Below, in pieces: positions 1 through 9,517 of a DNA stretch of 64,000 nt. The DNA comes from Saccharothrix violaceirubra (GTDB taxonomy: Bacteria; Actinomycetota; Actinomycetes; Mycobacteriales; Pseudonocardiaceae), in contig NZ_JACHJS010000001.1 of the NCBI RefSeq assembly GCF_014203755.1, positions 3,348,001-3,412,000 on the forward strand, read 5' to 3'. The notes below the pieces were generated by a model. The model had not been told where the DNA came from. It saw nothing but the letters and a program-made list of their open reading frames with translations, and did no database searches. Each line of letters starts with the position of its first letter. Position 1 is the first letter of the stretch. The position numbers and the translations under genes were made by a program.

Positions 1-2014
1 CGACCGCAAGCAACGCGCGCGCCAGCCCGAACCCGGCACTGACGTAGGACCGGTCGGTGCGCCACACCACCCGGTGGAACGGGGCCGCGTCCTCGCCCGC
101 CAGCTCCGCGCACGCGGCCAGCGCGAGCTTGGGCGCCGCCTCGCCGGGCAGCAGGTCGCACACCCCGTCGAACAGCTTCCGCGCCCGGTCCGGACGGCCC
201 GCGACCAGCGCCACCACGCCCCGGTACCAGCGGCCGCGCCAGTCGGCGGGCACGTGGTCGAGTTCCTCGGCGGCCTCCTCCGTGCGCCCGGCCTCGGCCA
301 GCACGCGGGCCAGCCGCAACCGCACCTCGGTCGTCACGGCCGGTGCCGCGCGCAGCTCGTCGGGATCGCCGGACGCGGTCATGAGGAACGTCGCCGCCGC
401 GTCGGCCGGGTCGACGTTGGGCACCGGCAGCGCGGCGGCCACCGCGCGGGCGTCGGGCACGCCGTCCGTGCCGAACGCGCGCCGTTCGGGCGTGAACCGC
501 CGCGACAGGCCCGGCCGCGGCACGTCGTCCTCCTGCGCCAACACCTCCCGCAGCACACCGGTCAACTGCTCGGCCATCTCCTCGGCCGAGGAGAACCGGC
601 GGCGCGGCTCGCGGTGCGTGGCCCGGACCAGGAACCGGCGCAACGAGTCGTGCCGGTCCAGCAGCGGCACGTCCTCGGGCAGCGACTCCTTGTACGTGGT
701 GCGGAAGTCGAACCGGAACGTCATCACCGCCAACGCCCGGCCCACCGTGTACAGGTCGGAGGACACCGACGGGCCGGCCTTGCCGATCTCCGGCGCCTGG
801 TAGCCGATCGTGCCGTAGATCGGGGACTGGCGGTCGTCGACCCGGCGCACCGCGCCCAGGTCGATCAGCTTGAGCTGCTCCTCGGTCTGGATCACGTTGT
901 CCGGTTTGAAGTCGCAGTACAGCAGGCCGACGTCGTGCAGGTAGCCCAACGCGGGCAGCACCTCCAGCGCGTAGGCGATGGCCTGCGCGGGCGGCAGCGA
1001 CTCGTGTCCGGTGCCGGCCAGCCGCAGGCGGTTGATCATGTCCTTGACCGACGTGCCGCCGGCGTACTCCATGACGATGTAGTCGACGAGTTCGCCGGTG
1101 GCGCGGTCGGCGTGCCGCACGAAGTTGTGGATCTTGACGATGTTCGGGTGCTCCACCTCGGCCAGGAACCGCCGTTCGGCCATGGCCGCGGCCATCGCGT
1201 CCTCGTCGCCGGAGTCCAGCAGGCCCTTGAGCACCACCCACCGGTCGCTCACCGCGTGGTCGGCGGCCAGGTAGATCCAGCCCAGGCCGCCGTGCGCCAG
1301 GCAGCCGAGCACCTCGTACTGGTCGTGCAGCACCTCGCCGGGCACCAGCTTGGGCGTGAACGAGTAGCGGTGCCCGCACTCCGCGCAGAACCCCTCGGCC
1401 CGGCCCGGCCGGCCGTCCCGGCTCCGGCCGACCTGACGTCCGCAGCCGCTGCAATAGCGCTTGGCCTCGGGGACCTCCGGGTCGGTGAGCACGGCGTCCT
1501 TGGGGTCCCGGTAGGGGACCAGCGGCACCTCGACCAGTCCCGCGCCGAGCCGTCCGCGCCCGGCCGACCGGGTCGAGGACCGCCGTGACCGGCTGCCCGC
1601 CGATCCGGAGCCGGTCCGGGGTTCGGGTACCGGTGTCGGCGCGGACCACGCCGAGGTGCCGGGTGCGGTACCGGACGGTCCGGTGGCGGCCCCGACCCCG
1701 GGTCGCGCCGCCGAGCCGGTCGCCGCCGGACCGGTTCCCGTTCCCGACGACGTGCTCCCGTCCGGGCCGGCGGTCCCGGCACCGTTCGCGGCCGATCCCG
1801 TACCGACCGGCCCCGGACCCGTCGAGCCGGCACCGGACACCGCGGACGGACCGCCGCCGGCGGATCCGGTGCCCGCCGATCCACCCGCACCGGACCCGAG
1901 CGGGCCGGTTCCGGCGGCGGCCGGCGGCGGGGCCTCCATGCCGCAGCGGTCGCAGAACCCGTCCCCGTCGATCGTCCCGTCGCAGCCCGACCGGGCGCAC
2001 GTCAGGGCAGTCAT
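1..2014 (-). CDS. pknG: Serine/threonine protein kinase PknG, C-terminus cut by the window edge
   Basis: Soluble Ser/Thr kinase that in actinobacteria phosphorylates the FHA protein GarA/OdhI and so controls 2-oxoglutarate flux. About 671 residues are visible. The N-terminus has a small Cys pair motif, then a Pro/Gly/Thr-rich linker, then a rubredoxin-like metal site (CSGCG, later CAECG). The kinase domain follows, with VVLKG (ATP lysine), YCDFKPDN (catalytic loop) and IDLG in place of DFG. A TPR-like region begins before the left edge. Mycobacterial PknG is about 750 residues, so perhaps 80-100 are missing. The ATG at 2014 overlaps the stop of the upstream gene (ATGA). Domain order is diagnostic. 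Confidence 0.93.
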   Translation of the reverse strand, partial: MTALTCARSGCDGTIDGDGFCDRCGMEAPPPAAAGTGPLGSGAGGSAGTGSAGGGPSAVSGAGSTGPGPVGTGSAANGAGTAGPDGSTSSGTGTGPAATGSAARPGVGAATGPSGTAPGTSAWSAPTPVPEPRTGSGSAGSRSRRSSTRSAGRGRLGAGLVEVPLVPYRDPKDAVLTDPEVPEAKRYCSGCGRQVGRSRDGRPGRAEGFCAECGHRYSFTPKLVPGEVLHDQYEVLGCLAHGGLGWIYLAADHAVSDRWVVLKGLLDSGDEDAMAAAMAERRFLAEVEHPNIVKIHNFVRHADRATGELVDYIVMEYAGGTSVKDMINRLRLAGTGHESLPPAQAIAYALEVLPALGYLHDVGLLYCDFKPDNVIQTEEQLKLIDLGAVRRVDDRQSPIYGTIGYQAPEIGKAGPSVSSDLYTVGRALAVMTFRFDFRTTYKESLPEDVPLLDRHDSLRRFLVRATHREPRRRFSSAEEMAEQLTGVLREVLAQEDDVPRPGLSRRFTPERRAFGTDGVPDARAVAAALPVPNVDPADAAATFLMTASGDPDELRAAPAVTTEVRLRLARVLAEAGRTEEAAEELDHVPADWRGRWYRGVVALVAGRPDRARKLFDGVCDLLPGEAAPKLALAACAELAGEDAAPFHRVVWRTDRSYVSAGFGLARALLAV

Positions 2015-3033
2015 CGGCCCGCCTCCGTCCTGTCCAGCACCGCACGCTGGTAGCGGCCGACCGCCACCGTGGCCGCCCGCAGGTCGCACGGCGCCGAGTA
2101 GAGCACCGACCGGGCCCGGCGGTGCAGGTCCGACAGCTCCGCGTCCTCGGCATGACCCGTCCGGGTGGCTTTCGCCTGGTACGCCGACAACCTGCCGCGC
2201 AACTCGGCCCGCCGCTCCAACGTCCCGGCGAGCTGTTCGAGCACCGCGCGCGCCCGGTCACGCGAGGTCGCGGCCGTCCGCTCCACCTGTGCCACGTCGT
2301 TCTCCAGCACGTCGGGAAAACGCGCGCGCACCGCCGCCACCGTCCGGGCGAGGTCGTCGCCCGGCACGTCCGGGTGATCACCGGCGATCCGTTCCACGAC
2401 CCGCGCCCGCACGACCCGCGCCCGCTCCCGCGTCGCCACGACCTCCTCGACGACCCCGTCCAGCGCGGCCATCCGGTCCGCGAAACCCTCGTGCAGCCGG
2501 TGGACCGCCGCGACCTCGTCGACCAGCCCGGCCACCTCCGGGTCCGGCGTCAACGGGTCGGACAGCGCACGCTCGCGGGCCGCGGCGACCCGCACGCGCA
2601 ACGCCGCCACGACGGCCGTGTCGGGCAGGGCCCGCAACCGGTCGGCGGGCGTGGTCAGCAGCGCCACCCGGTCGGCGCACCGGGCGTGCGCCTCGTCGAG
2701 CACCGCGGTGATCTCCGCGTGCCGCCCGGTCATCCGCGCCAGCAACCCGGCGCTGGTGAGCGGGGTGCCGTCCACCTCGGTGACCGGCGTGGCCAGCAAC
2801 ACCCGCAGCAGGTCGGGATCGGCGTCACGGCAGCGGGCCAGCAACGCCCGGTGCACGTCGTACCACTCCCACAGCACGACCATCGCCGCTGCCGTCTCCT
2901 CCCACCGCGTGCGCGACGCGCCGGTCAGGCTCGCGCCGCGCAGCAGCCGGTGCCCGGGGTGGTCGTCCATGGCCAGCAGCGCGGCCGTGATCCGGTCGCC
3001 GTCGGCGATCAGCCTGTCCACGTCGTCGGCCAT
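2011..3033 (-). CDS. Helical protein of the PknG operon, function unknown
   Basis: 340-residue, mostly alpha-helical, charged protein with no signal peptide or membrane segment. Long heptad-like stretches (for example around residues 180-290) suggest coiled coils, and the C-terminal part has an SAPCDLRAA motif. It lies between glnH (1 nt away) and pknG (ATGA overlap), so it is almost certainly co-translated with the kinase. I know of no such gene in the mycobacterial glnX-glnH-pknG order. From context (inference), it may be an adaptor or substrate of PknG. No catalytic motif is recognised. Confidence 0.8.
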   Translation of the reverse strand: MADDVDRLIADGDRITAALLAMDDHPGHRLLRGASLTGASRTRWEETAAAMVVLWEWYDVHRALLARCRDADPDLLRVLLATPVTEVDGTPLTSAGLLARMTGRHAEITAVLDEAHARCADRVALLTTPADRLRALPDTAVVAALRVRVAAARERALSDPLTPDPEVAGLVDEVAAVHRLHEGFADRMAALDGVVEEVVATRERARVVRARVVERIAGDHPDVPGDDLARTVAAVRARFPDVLENDVAQVERTAATSRDRARAVLEQLAGTLERRAELRGRLSAYQAKATRTGHAEDAELSDLHRRARSVLYSAPCDLRAATVAVGRYQRAVLDRTEAGR

Positions 3034-3034
3034 G

Positions 3035-4021
3035 TCAATCCCGGTAGGACGGCGTCGGCGGCGCGGGCGGTGCGCCCAGCCAACGGCGGTGGATCGACGC
3101 CCACGTGCCGTCGGCGCGCAGGCGCTCCAGCACGGCGTTGACGAACCGCACGAAGTCCTCGTGCCCCTGCGGGAACGCCATCCCGTACGGCTCGGCGGCG
3201 AACGGCTCGCCCACGATCCGCGTGAACGGGTCCTGCGCCACCAGGCCCGCCAGGATCGGGTTGTCGGTGGAGATCGCGTCGACCTGGCCCTGTTGGAGCA
3301 GCACCAGGCAGTCCGACCAGTACGGCACCGACACCGGGATCGGCTTCGCCGGGTGCGCGGCGATGTTGGCCAGCGAACTGGACCCCTTGGACGCGCACAC
3401 CCGCTTGCCGCCCAACGCGTCGATGCCCGCGGCCGACGACGAGATCGGCACCAGGACCCGCTGGTCGGCCTGGTAGTACACGGTCGAGAAGTCGACCTGG
3501 GCCCACCGGTCGCAGTTGATCGTCATCGTGCGCACCACGATGTCCACGTCGCCCTGGCGCAGCGCCGGGATCCGCTGTTCGGAGCTGACCACCCGGAACT
3601 GGATCCGCGTCGGGTCGCCGAACAGGGCCTTGGCGATCTCGCGGGCCATGTCGATGTCGAAGCCCTCCAGCTCGCCGGAGACCGGGTCGCGAAAGCCCAT
3701 CAGGTAGGCGTTCTGGTCGACGCCGACGACCACGCGCCCCTTGTCGCGGATCGTGGCCATCGTCGACCCGGCGGGCATCGCGTCCGGCGCGGGCGGCGGA
3801 CCGGTCGGCCGCCGGCTCGCCGTGGGGTTCGCGGCGCACGCCGGATCGGGCACGGCCGACGGGGTGTTCGGCACGGCCGACGGGAGCGGGCCGGTCAGCT
3901 CGGTCGCGTCGACCGGTCTGGGCACGACCGCCGACACGTCGCCGATCGGGGGCGCACCGCTGGGCACGGGCGCGCACGCCACGCACGCCAGCAGCGCCAA
4001 CGCGGGAACGAGTCGCCTCAT
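3035..4021 (-). CDS. glnH: Glutamate/glutamine-family solute-binding lipoprotein GlnH
   Basis: Periplasmic-binding-protein type II fold (SBP_bac_3), 328 residues. The N-terminus is a lipoprotein signal with a plausible LLAC lipobox (Cys13), followed by a Pro/Thr/Ser-rich linker and then the ligand-binding domain starting near KGRVVVGVDQN. In mycobacteria GlnH binds Asp/Glu and signals through GlnX to PknG rather than feeding a transporter. No ABC permease or ATPase is nearby, which supports the sensor role. Its ATG overlaps the glnX stop (ATGA). Confidence 0.88.
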   Translation of the reverse strand: MRRLVPALALLACVACAPVPSGAPPIGDVSAVVPRPVDATELTGPLPSAVPNTPSAVPDPACAANPTASRRPTGPPPAPDAMPAGSTMATIRDKGRVVVGVDQNAYLMGFRDPVSGELEGFDIDMAREIAKALFGDPTRIQFRVVSSEQRIPALRQGDVDIVVRTMTINCDRWAQVDFSTVYYQADQRVLVPISSSAAGIDALGGKRVCASKGSSSLANIAAHPAKPIPVSVPYWSDCLVLLQQGQVDAISTDNPILAGLVAQDPFTRIVGEPFAAEPYGMAFPQGHEDFVRFVNAVLERLRADGTWASIHRRWLGAPPAPPTPSYRD

Positions 4022-5295
4022 CGGTACTCCTTCAGCCGCTGCCACAGGCCCGCCGCCGACATCACGGCCGCGAGCACCGCCATCAACGCCGCGACCGGCG
4101 CCGCACCGGTCAACGCGCCGCGGGCCGACGCGATCATGTCGTTCTCCGCGGTCCGCGTCCGGTGCAGTCCCTCGACCAGGGACGCGTCCAACGCGTCGAA
4201 CGCGCGGGCGGCGCCGTCGGGTCCGTCGCTCAACGCCACCGCCACCGCCTGCGTGTACTCGCCCCGGTCGTCGGCGTCGCGGACGGCCTTGTGCGCGGTG
4301 CGCCAGCGTTCGTGCTGGTCGAGCAGTTCCGGGCGCACGGTCGGCCACGAGTCGGAGTTGTCGAGCAGCCCCTCCAGCCGGGTGTCGTACTGGGTGAACC
4401 GCTTCTCGTAGCCGGCGCCGCTGCCGCGCGAGACGAGCGTGAGCATCTCGTCGCCGCGCGCGGTCAGCATCGCGATCCGCGCCTGGGCGAGCGTGTCCAC
4501 GCGGTACGCGCCATGGTCCTCGGCGTCCGTCACGCGGATCATCACCACCACGGAGGCGGTGACCACCCACAGCAATGACACCGTTGTCGCCAGCGTCGCG
4601 GCCACCAGTCCGACGTTGAACACCCGGTTCGTGCGCCGGGTCAGGAAGCGCTGGGCGAAGACCAGGACGAGCAGCGCGGCCAGGCCGAGCACGAGTTCGA
4701 CGTACGGGAAGAGACCGGCCGACCGCAGGCCGTGCACCACGGACGCGCTCTCCGCCCGGTACACCGCCTCCGCGGCGGGCAGCAGCCGGTCGCGCATCAA
4801 CGCCGACGCCTCGCGCAGGTAGGCCGCGCCGACGGGGTTGCCCTGCCGGTTGTGCGTGCGCGCGGTCTCGACCAGGCCGGTGTACACGGGCAGTTGCCCG
4901 GCCAACGTCGTCAACGCCGCGGACAGGTCCGGCGAGCGCACGGTCTCCGTCGTGGCGAACGACAACGCGACCGCGGCCTTGGCGATGTCGTCCTGGTACC
5001 GCGCGCGCAACGCGGGCGACTCGACCCCGCCGGACAGGAACGCGCTCGCGGCCGTCGCGTCCGCGTCGGCCATCGCCCGGTACACCTCCTGGGCGGCGTA
5101 CGCGAGCGGCTCGCTGCGTTCGGCGAGGGTCTCCAGGTCGGCGGAACGCCGCTCGACCGACCGGACGGACAGCGCACCGGCCGTCAGGCTCACCGCGATC
5201 AGCAGCAGCGCCACCAGCGTCAACCGGCCCGGAGTGCTCCGGGCGAGCCCGGTCACCCGGCGTACGGCGTCCCGTTGTCCCGTTCCCACCAGCAC
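4018..5295 (-). CDS. glnX: Membrane sensor protein GlnX
   Basis: About 425 residues with four predicted membrane segments (near residues 15-35, 170-190, 205-230 and at the C-terminus) bounding two extracytoplasmic helical regions, like the GlnX partner of GlnH and PknG. The first extracellular part has the four-helix look of chemoreceptor-type sensors. The GTG at 5295 was chosen because AGAGGGGG lies 5 nt upstream; a GTG at 5289 is an alternative. It is first in the glnX-glnH-unknown-pknG operon, divergent from the methyltransferase at 5395. The family role is amino-acid sensing upstream of PknG; identity rests on topology and synteny. Confidence 0.82.
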   Translation of the reverse strand: MLVGTGQRDAVRRVTGLARSTPGRLTLVALLLIAVSLTAGALSVRSVERRSADLETLAERSEPLAYAAQEVYRAMADADATAASAFLSGGVESPALRARYQDDIAKAAVALSFATTETVRSPDLSAALTTLAGQLPVYTGLVETARTHNRQGNPVGAAYLREASALMRDRLLPAAEAVYRAESASVVHGLRSAGLFPYVELVLGLAALLVLVFAQRFLTRRTNRVFNVGLVAATLATTVSLLWVVTASVVVMIRVTDAEDHGAYRVDTLAQARIAMLTARGDEMLTLVSRGSGAGYEKRFTQYDTRLEGLLDNSDSWPTVRPELLDQHERWRTAHKAVRDADDRGEYTQAVAVALSDGPDGAARAFDALDASLVEGLHRTRTAENDMIASARGALTGAAPVAALMAVLAAVMSAAGLWQRLKEYR

Positions 5296-5394
5296 GACCG
5301 CCCCCTCTGTCCGAGTGATCGGCGCCACAGGCGATCCTGTTAGCGTAGAGGCCCGGTGATCAGACGGGACGGCGTTTCGGCGGGAAGGACCGGC

Positions 5395-6243
5395 ATGGGA
5401 GACGTGACCGGGGGAGTGGGCCTGACCGCGTTGGGCGCGGCGGCGGCGCGCGCCGTGGAGACCAGCCGCCCCGACCGCCTGGCCGAGGACCCGTTCGCCG
5501 CCGCGTTCGTCGAGGCGTCCCCGATCCCGGTGCCGTTCCCCGTGCGCTGGCCCGAAGACGGCGAGGAACTGACCGATCGGCAGCGCGTGCTGCTGTCGGG
5601 CGCCAACTACGTCGGGCTGCGCACACGCTTCTTCGACGACGTCGTCCACGGTGCCCGCCAGGTGGTGCTGCCGGCGGCGGGACTGGACACCCGGGCGTTC
5701 CGCCTGGACTGGCCGGCGGACGCCCACGTGTACGAGCTGGACCTGGCGGGCGTGCTCGCGTTCAAGGACGCGGTCCTCACCGTCGCACCGGCCGCGACCA
5801 GGACGACCGTGGCCGCCGACCTGGCGACCGACGACTGGGCGGCGGCGCTGCTCGGCACCGGGTTCGCCGCCGCGACCCCCACGACCTGGATCGTCGAGGG
5901 GCTCCTGCAGTACCTGTCCGCCGACGCCGAGGTCGCCTTCCTCGCCGCGGTGGACGGCCTGTCGGCGCCGGGCAGCACGCTGGCTGTGGAACGGTCGGTC
6001 GCACTGTCCGCCGAAGCCCTGCGCGCGGGCGGCGCGAGAGCGGGCGTGGACCTTTCGAAGATCGCGCACGCCGGTGCCCGACCGGACCTCGCCGCCTGGC
6101 TGGCCGACCACGGCTGGACCACCGAGGACCACCCGGTGGGCGAGGTGGCCGCCCGCTACGGCCGTCCCCTGCTGCACCCCCGCCTCGCCGCGGGCTCGGC
6201 GGCACCGTCACCCGCGGGCTTCACCGTCGCCACGAAGCGCTGA
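5395..6243 (+). CDS. Class I SAM-dependent methyltransferase (LCM/TIGR00027-like)
   Basis: 282-residue methyltransferase of the actinobacterial family related to leucine carboxyl methyltransferase. It has the family N-terminus (TALGAAAARA), a SAM loop VVLPAAGLDTRAFRL, an acidic residue after YELDLAG, and IVEGLLQYL further on. The normal Gly of motif I (GAGLDTR in most members) is Ala-Ala-Gly here. The ATG at 5395 is preceded by GGAAGGA; an in-frame GTG at 5356 lacks a ribosome site. The substrate is unknown. Its 3' end lies 3 bp from the convergent gene at 6247. Confidence 0.85.
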   Translation: MGDVTGGVGLTALGAAAARAVETSRPDRLAEDPFAAAFVEASPIPVPFPVRWPEDGEELTDRQRVLLSGANYVGLRTRFFDDVVHGARQVVLPAAGLDTRAFRLDWPADAHVYELDLAGVLAFKDAVLTVAPAATRTTVAADLATDDWAAALLGTGFAAATPTTWIVEGLLQYLSADAEVAFLAAVDGLSAPGSTLAVERSVALSAEALRAGGARAGVDLSKIAHAGARPDLAAWLADHGWTTEDHPVGEVAARYGRPLLHPRLAAGSAAPSPAGFTVATKR

Positions 6244-6246
6244 ACC

Positions 6247-6822
6247 TCAGCGCGGCGGCAGGGGCAGCGGCACCGCGGGCAGGCCGTCGATGCTGTGCTG
6301 GTTGTGCTCCTTGCTCTCGCAGTAGCCGCGGAACTCCTCGTCGGACTTGCGGCCGAAGAAGTCGGCGTGCAGCGTCCGCTCCTCGCGGTAGTCCATGAAC
6401 GGCACGGCGAATCCGCACGTGTCGCTGATCAGCTTGGCCGTCACCACCACCACGGCCCGCACGCCCGGACCGTCGGCCTCGCCGAACCCGGCCGCGAGTT
6501 CCGCGAACCCCGGCGAGTCGCGGAACACCGGCACGCCGGTCCCGTGCACCCGCACGATGGTGGGCGGACCGTCGAACGCGCACCACATCAGCGTGATCCG
6601 GCCGTTCTCGCGCAGGTGGGAGATCGTCTCCGCGTGGCTGCCACCGAAGTCCAGGTAGGCGACCCGCCGCTCGTCGAGCACCCGCCACGTGCCCGACCGG
6701 CCCTTGGGCGAGACGTTCACGTGCCCGTCGGCGGCGAGCGGTGCCGTCGCGGTGAAGAACACCGGTTGCGCTTCGACGAACGCCTTGAGTCGACCGTCGA
6801 TCCGCTCGTAGATCTTTCCCAT
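6247..6822 (-). CDS. Pyridoxamine 5'-phosphate oxidase-fold (PPOX) family protein
   Basis: 191-residue flavin-binding split-barrel protein. It starts MGKIYERIDGRLKAFVEAQP, then has HVNVSPKGRSGTW and RVAYLDFGGSHAETISHL, features typical of the PPOX/general-stress FMN or F420 family. The C-terminal segment DYREERTLHADFF is characteristic of this actinobacterial subgroup. Likely a cytosolic oxidoreductase of unknown substrate. Single gene, convergent with the methyltransferase. Confidence 0.85.
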   Translation of the reverse strand: MGKIYERIDGRLKAFVEAQPVFFTATAPLAADGHVNVSPKGRSGTWRVLDERRVAYLDFGGSHAETISHLRENGRITLMWCAFDGPPTIVRVHGTGVPVFRDSPGFAELAAGFGEADGPGVRAVVVVTAKLISDTCGFAVPFMDYREERTLHADFFGRKSDEEFRGYCESKEHNQHSIDGLPAVPLPLPPR

Positions 6823-7032
6823 CCCGCGAGTATCACCGAACCCGAAACCGCTGGACAGTGCCGTGCCGCATGGCGGGATGGGACCGGACCCGCGCCCACG
6901 GCGAGCGCACGCCGAGCGCGCCGTCGCCGCGGCCTGCGCGTACGTGACGACCTTCCCGTCCTCGTCCGCCGGCCGCCACGTCGACCCACCGGGTCCTGCT
7001 ACCGTCGACCGGCCGCCCCTGACCGTCCGGGG

Positions 7033-8145
7033 GTGGATCGACGACGCTTCCGGCAGGGCGGCCGGGAGTGGCTCGTGCTGTGGTGGGTCTTCTTCGTCAA
7101 CGGCGCGGTTCTGTCGAGTTGGGCACCGCGCATCCCCGCGGTCGCGGCGTCCCTGGACCTCTCCGATCGCGGACTGGGCATCGCCCTGTTCGGCATCGCG
7201 GCCGGTTCGGTGCCGGCGCTGCTGGTCACCGGTCGCCTGATCCGCCGCCGCCGGGCCACGACCCTGTGCCTGTCGGGATTCGCCTTCGCGGCTGGTCTGC
7301 CGTTGATCGCCGCGGCGGACTCCCTGGTCACGCTGACCGTGGTCCTGGTGCTGCTGGGTGCGGCCGGCGGGACTCTCGACATCGCCATGAACACGGCGGC
7401 CGTCCGGTGGGAACGGACGATCGCCCCGCGCCGGGTCCTGTCCCGGCTCCACGGCGGCTACAGCACCGGTGTCCTGGTCGGCGCGGGCGGCGCGACCCTG
7501 GCCGCCGACGTGCCGGTGGGGCTCCACTTCACGGTGGTGGCCGGCGTGCTGGTGGTCGTGCTGGCCGTCGTCGTCCCGCGCCTGCCCGCCGAGACGCCCG
7601 CGGACGCACCGACCCGGACCCGGCGTGCGGCCCGCCCGGCGGTCCTGGTCCTGGCCGTGGGCGCGTTGTTCCTGGAAGGCGTCGTCACGGACTGGTCGGC
7701 ACTGTTGGCGGCCCGGGACCTGGGCGCCGGACCGACGGCGGGCGCGGCGGTGGTCACCACGTTCACCGTCGCCATGGCGCTTTCCCGGACCCTGACCGCC
7801 GGCACCCGGACCGCGGCGGTCGCCGGGGTCCTGCTCGCGGTCGTCGCGGTGCCCGCCGCGCTCGTCCTCGCCCACCCGGCCGTGTTCCTGGCCGCCGCGG
7901 CCTGCGTCGGCGCGGGCCTCGGACCGCTGTTCCCGGCGGCGGTCGGCGCGTCCGGCGACATCGCGACGGTCACCGCCGTCGGCTACTGCGCCTACCTGGC
8001 CGGTCCGCCCGTGCTCGGTGCCGCCGCCGAGGCCGTCGGCCTGCCGGTCGCCTTCGGGGTCGCCGTGTCGGTCGTGGGCGTGGTCGTCGCGATGGCCGCC
8101 CGCCGGTGCCTTCCCCGCCGCCATTCCGGTGAACGGGCGGAGTAG
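7033..8145 (+). CDS. MFS transporter
   Basis: About 370 residues with ten to twelve hydrophobic segments and the signature of the YbjJ-like MFS group (FFVNGAVLSSWAPRIP near the N-terminus, then a GRLIRRR loop between TM2 and TM3). It probably exports or imports a small molecule with proton coupling; the substrate is not predictable. The start is uncertain. GTG 7033 gives a basic N-terminus but a weak ribosome site, while GTG 7075 has GGGAG 6 nt upstream and would begin almost directly with TM1. The interval 6823-7032 between the divergent genes shows no further gene. Confidence 0.82.
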   Translation: MDRRRFRQGGREWLVLWWVFFVNGAVLSSWAPRIPAVAASLDLSDRGLGIALFGIAAGSVPALLVTGRLIRRRRATTLCLSGFAFAAGLPLIAAADSLVTLTVVLVLLGAAGGTLDIAMNTAAVRWERTIAPRRVLSRLHGGYSTGVLVGAGGATLAADVPVGLHFTVVAGVLVVVLAVVVPRLPAETPADAPTRTRRAARPAVLVLAVGALFLEGVVTDWSALLAARDLGAGPTAGAAVVTTFTVAMALSRTLTAGTRTAAVAGVLLAVVAVPAALVLAHPAVFLAAAACVGAGLGPLFPAAVGASGDIATVTAVGYCAYLAGPPVLGAAAEAVGLPVAFGVAVSVVGVVVAMAARRCLPRRHSGERAE

Positions 8146-8186
8146 GTTTCGGCACGGCGGGACACCGGTTGTCGCGACCGGCCCGG

Positions 8187-9455
8187 TTACCCGTCCTGGG
8201 TGTCCAGCAGCGCGCGCAACGCCGTGCGCAGGGACTCGGTCGTCTCCTCGGCGGTGCTCAACCGGGCGATCTCGGCCTTGAGCCGATCGAGTTCACCCGG
8301 TTCCCGCCCGGCGTTGCGCGCTTGGAGCAGGACCCGTTCGACGACGTCCACGGCGGAGCGCTCGGGCGCTCGGGCGGCCTGGTTGTAGACGCGGTTGGTG
8401 GTGTCGACCGACGAGTGGCCCACATCGGCCTGCACGTGGGTCATCTCCGCGCCGGCCTCGGCGGCGGTCGTGACGTAGAAGTGGCGCAGGACGTGCGGGC
8501 CGAGCCGGTCGGCGACGTCGGCCAGCCCCGGACCGGCGCCGCGGGCCAGGCGGCGCAGCAACGACCACATGTCACGCGGGTCGACCGGTCCGCCGTCGCG
8601 GGTGGCGACGAGCGGGGAGAGCTGCCCGCGGACGCGTCCGGGCAGCGTGGGCACGGCCGCCGCGCTCCACCGGTCGCGTTCGGCGAGGTAGTCGTCCAGT
8701 GCGCCGGCGGCGAGCGACGACAGGTAGACGATGCGGATCTTGTCGCCCTTGCCCGTCACCCGCAGCGCCCGCCGGCCCCGGGTGGTGTGCACGTCGCTGC
8801 GCCGCAGCGCGGCCAGCTCGCCGATGCGCACACCCAGGGTCAGGAGGGCGACGATCGCCACCGCCCGGTAGCGCATGACCGCGTGCACGCCACGCCGCGG
8901 CGTCGCGGCCGTGCGCAGCAGCAGGTCGACTTCGGCGGCCGTGAGGACGACGGTGGGGGAGGTGTCGCGGTGCGACCCCAACCCGAGCCGCGACCGGTCG
9001 AACCGGGTCGGGTCGACGGTGACGGCACCGTGTTCGGCCAGGTACGCGTACATGGCGCCCACGGCGGACAACCGGTGCGCCCGCGTCGACTTGGGTGCGC
9101 CTTCGGCACCCAACTCCAACTGCCACCGCTTGACGGCGGCGCTGTCGGCGCGCAACGGGTGCACGCCGTTGCGGTCGCACCACCGCAGCCAGGCCCAGTC
9201 CCGGTACCGTCCCGGCCGGGTGGGCGGCGTCGACCTGGCCGCACGCGGTCCGGGCAGTCCGCCGATGGCCTCGACCCACCGCCGGTCCAGGCCGAGGGCG
9301 TCGCCGTACGAGCGTCGGGTCGCGGCCGAGGAATAGCCGGACAGCCAGTCGTGCAGCAGCCGTTCCAACGCGCGCAGTTCCGACTCCCCGACGGCCGGGG
9401 AAGCCACGACCTCCCCCGGCCGCGGATCGGACGGCTGCACCGGTTCGACGATCAC
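8187..9455 (-). CDS. Tyrosine recombinase / phage-type integrase
   Basis: 422-residue tyrosine recombinase with an N-terminal SAM-like core-binding domain (about residues 25-150) and a complete catalytic domain. Visible active-site residues are Arg in GVRIGELAAL, Lys in GKGDKIR, HxxR in PHVLRHFY, His in DVGHSSVDTT and the nucleophile in RVYNQ. The C-terminal 60 residues form a heptad-rich helix, common in recombinases of actinobacterial elements. No excisionase, relaxase or tRNA target is adjacent. It sits at the left border of the accessory stretch at 8-19 kb. Intact, so possibly active. Confidence 0.9.
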   Translation of the reverse strand: MIVEPVQPSDPRPGEVVASPAVGESELRALERLLHDWLSGYSSAATRRSYGDALGLDRRWVEAIGGLPGPRAARSTPPTRPGRYRDWAWLRWCDRNGVHPLRADSAAVKRWQLELGAEGAPKSTRAHRLSAVGAMYAYLAEHGAVTVDPTRFDRSRLGLGSHRDTSPTVVLTAAEVDLLLRTAATPRRGVHAVMRYRAVAIVALLTLGVRIGELAALRRSDVHTTRGRRALRVTGKGDKIRIVYLSSLAAGALDDYLAERDRWSAAAVPTLPGRVRGQLSPLVATRDGGPVDPRDMWSLLRRLARGAGPGLADVADRLGPHVLRHFYVTTAAEAGAEMTHVQADVGHSSVDTTNRVYNQAARAPERSAVDVVERVLLQARNAGREPGELDRLKAEIARLSTAEETTESLRTALRALLDTQDG

Positions 9456-9517
9456 CGGAGCAGCCTATCCCGCACGCACCGACCACGACCGTCCACAAAG
9501 GACCGGTCGCGCGCCCG

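Noticed and set aside
74..1588. Long plus-strand open frame opposite the kinase gene
   Set aside because: Antisense shadow of pknG. His/Arg/Gln-rich low-complexity translation, while the minus frame gives a full set of kinase motifs.
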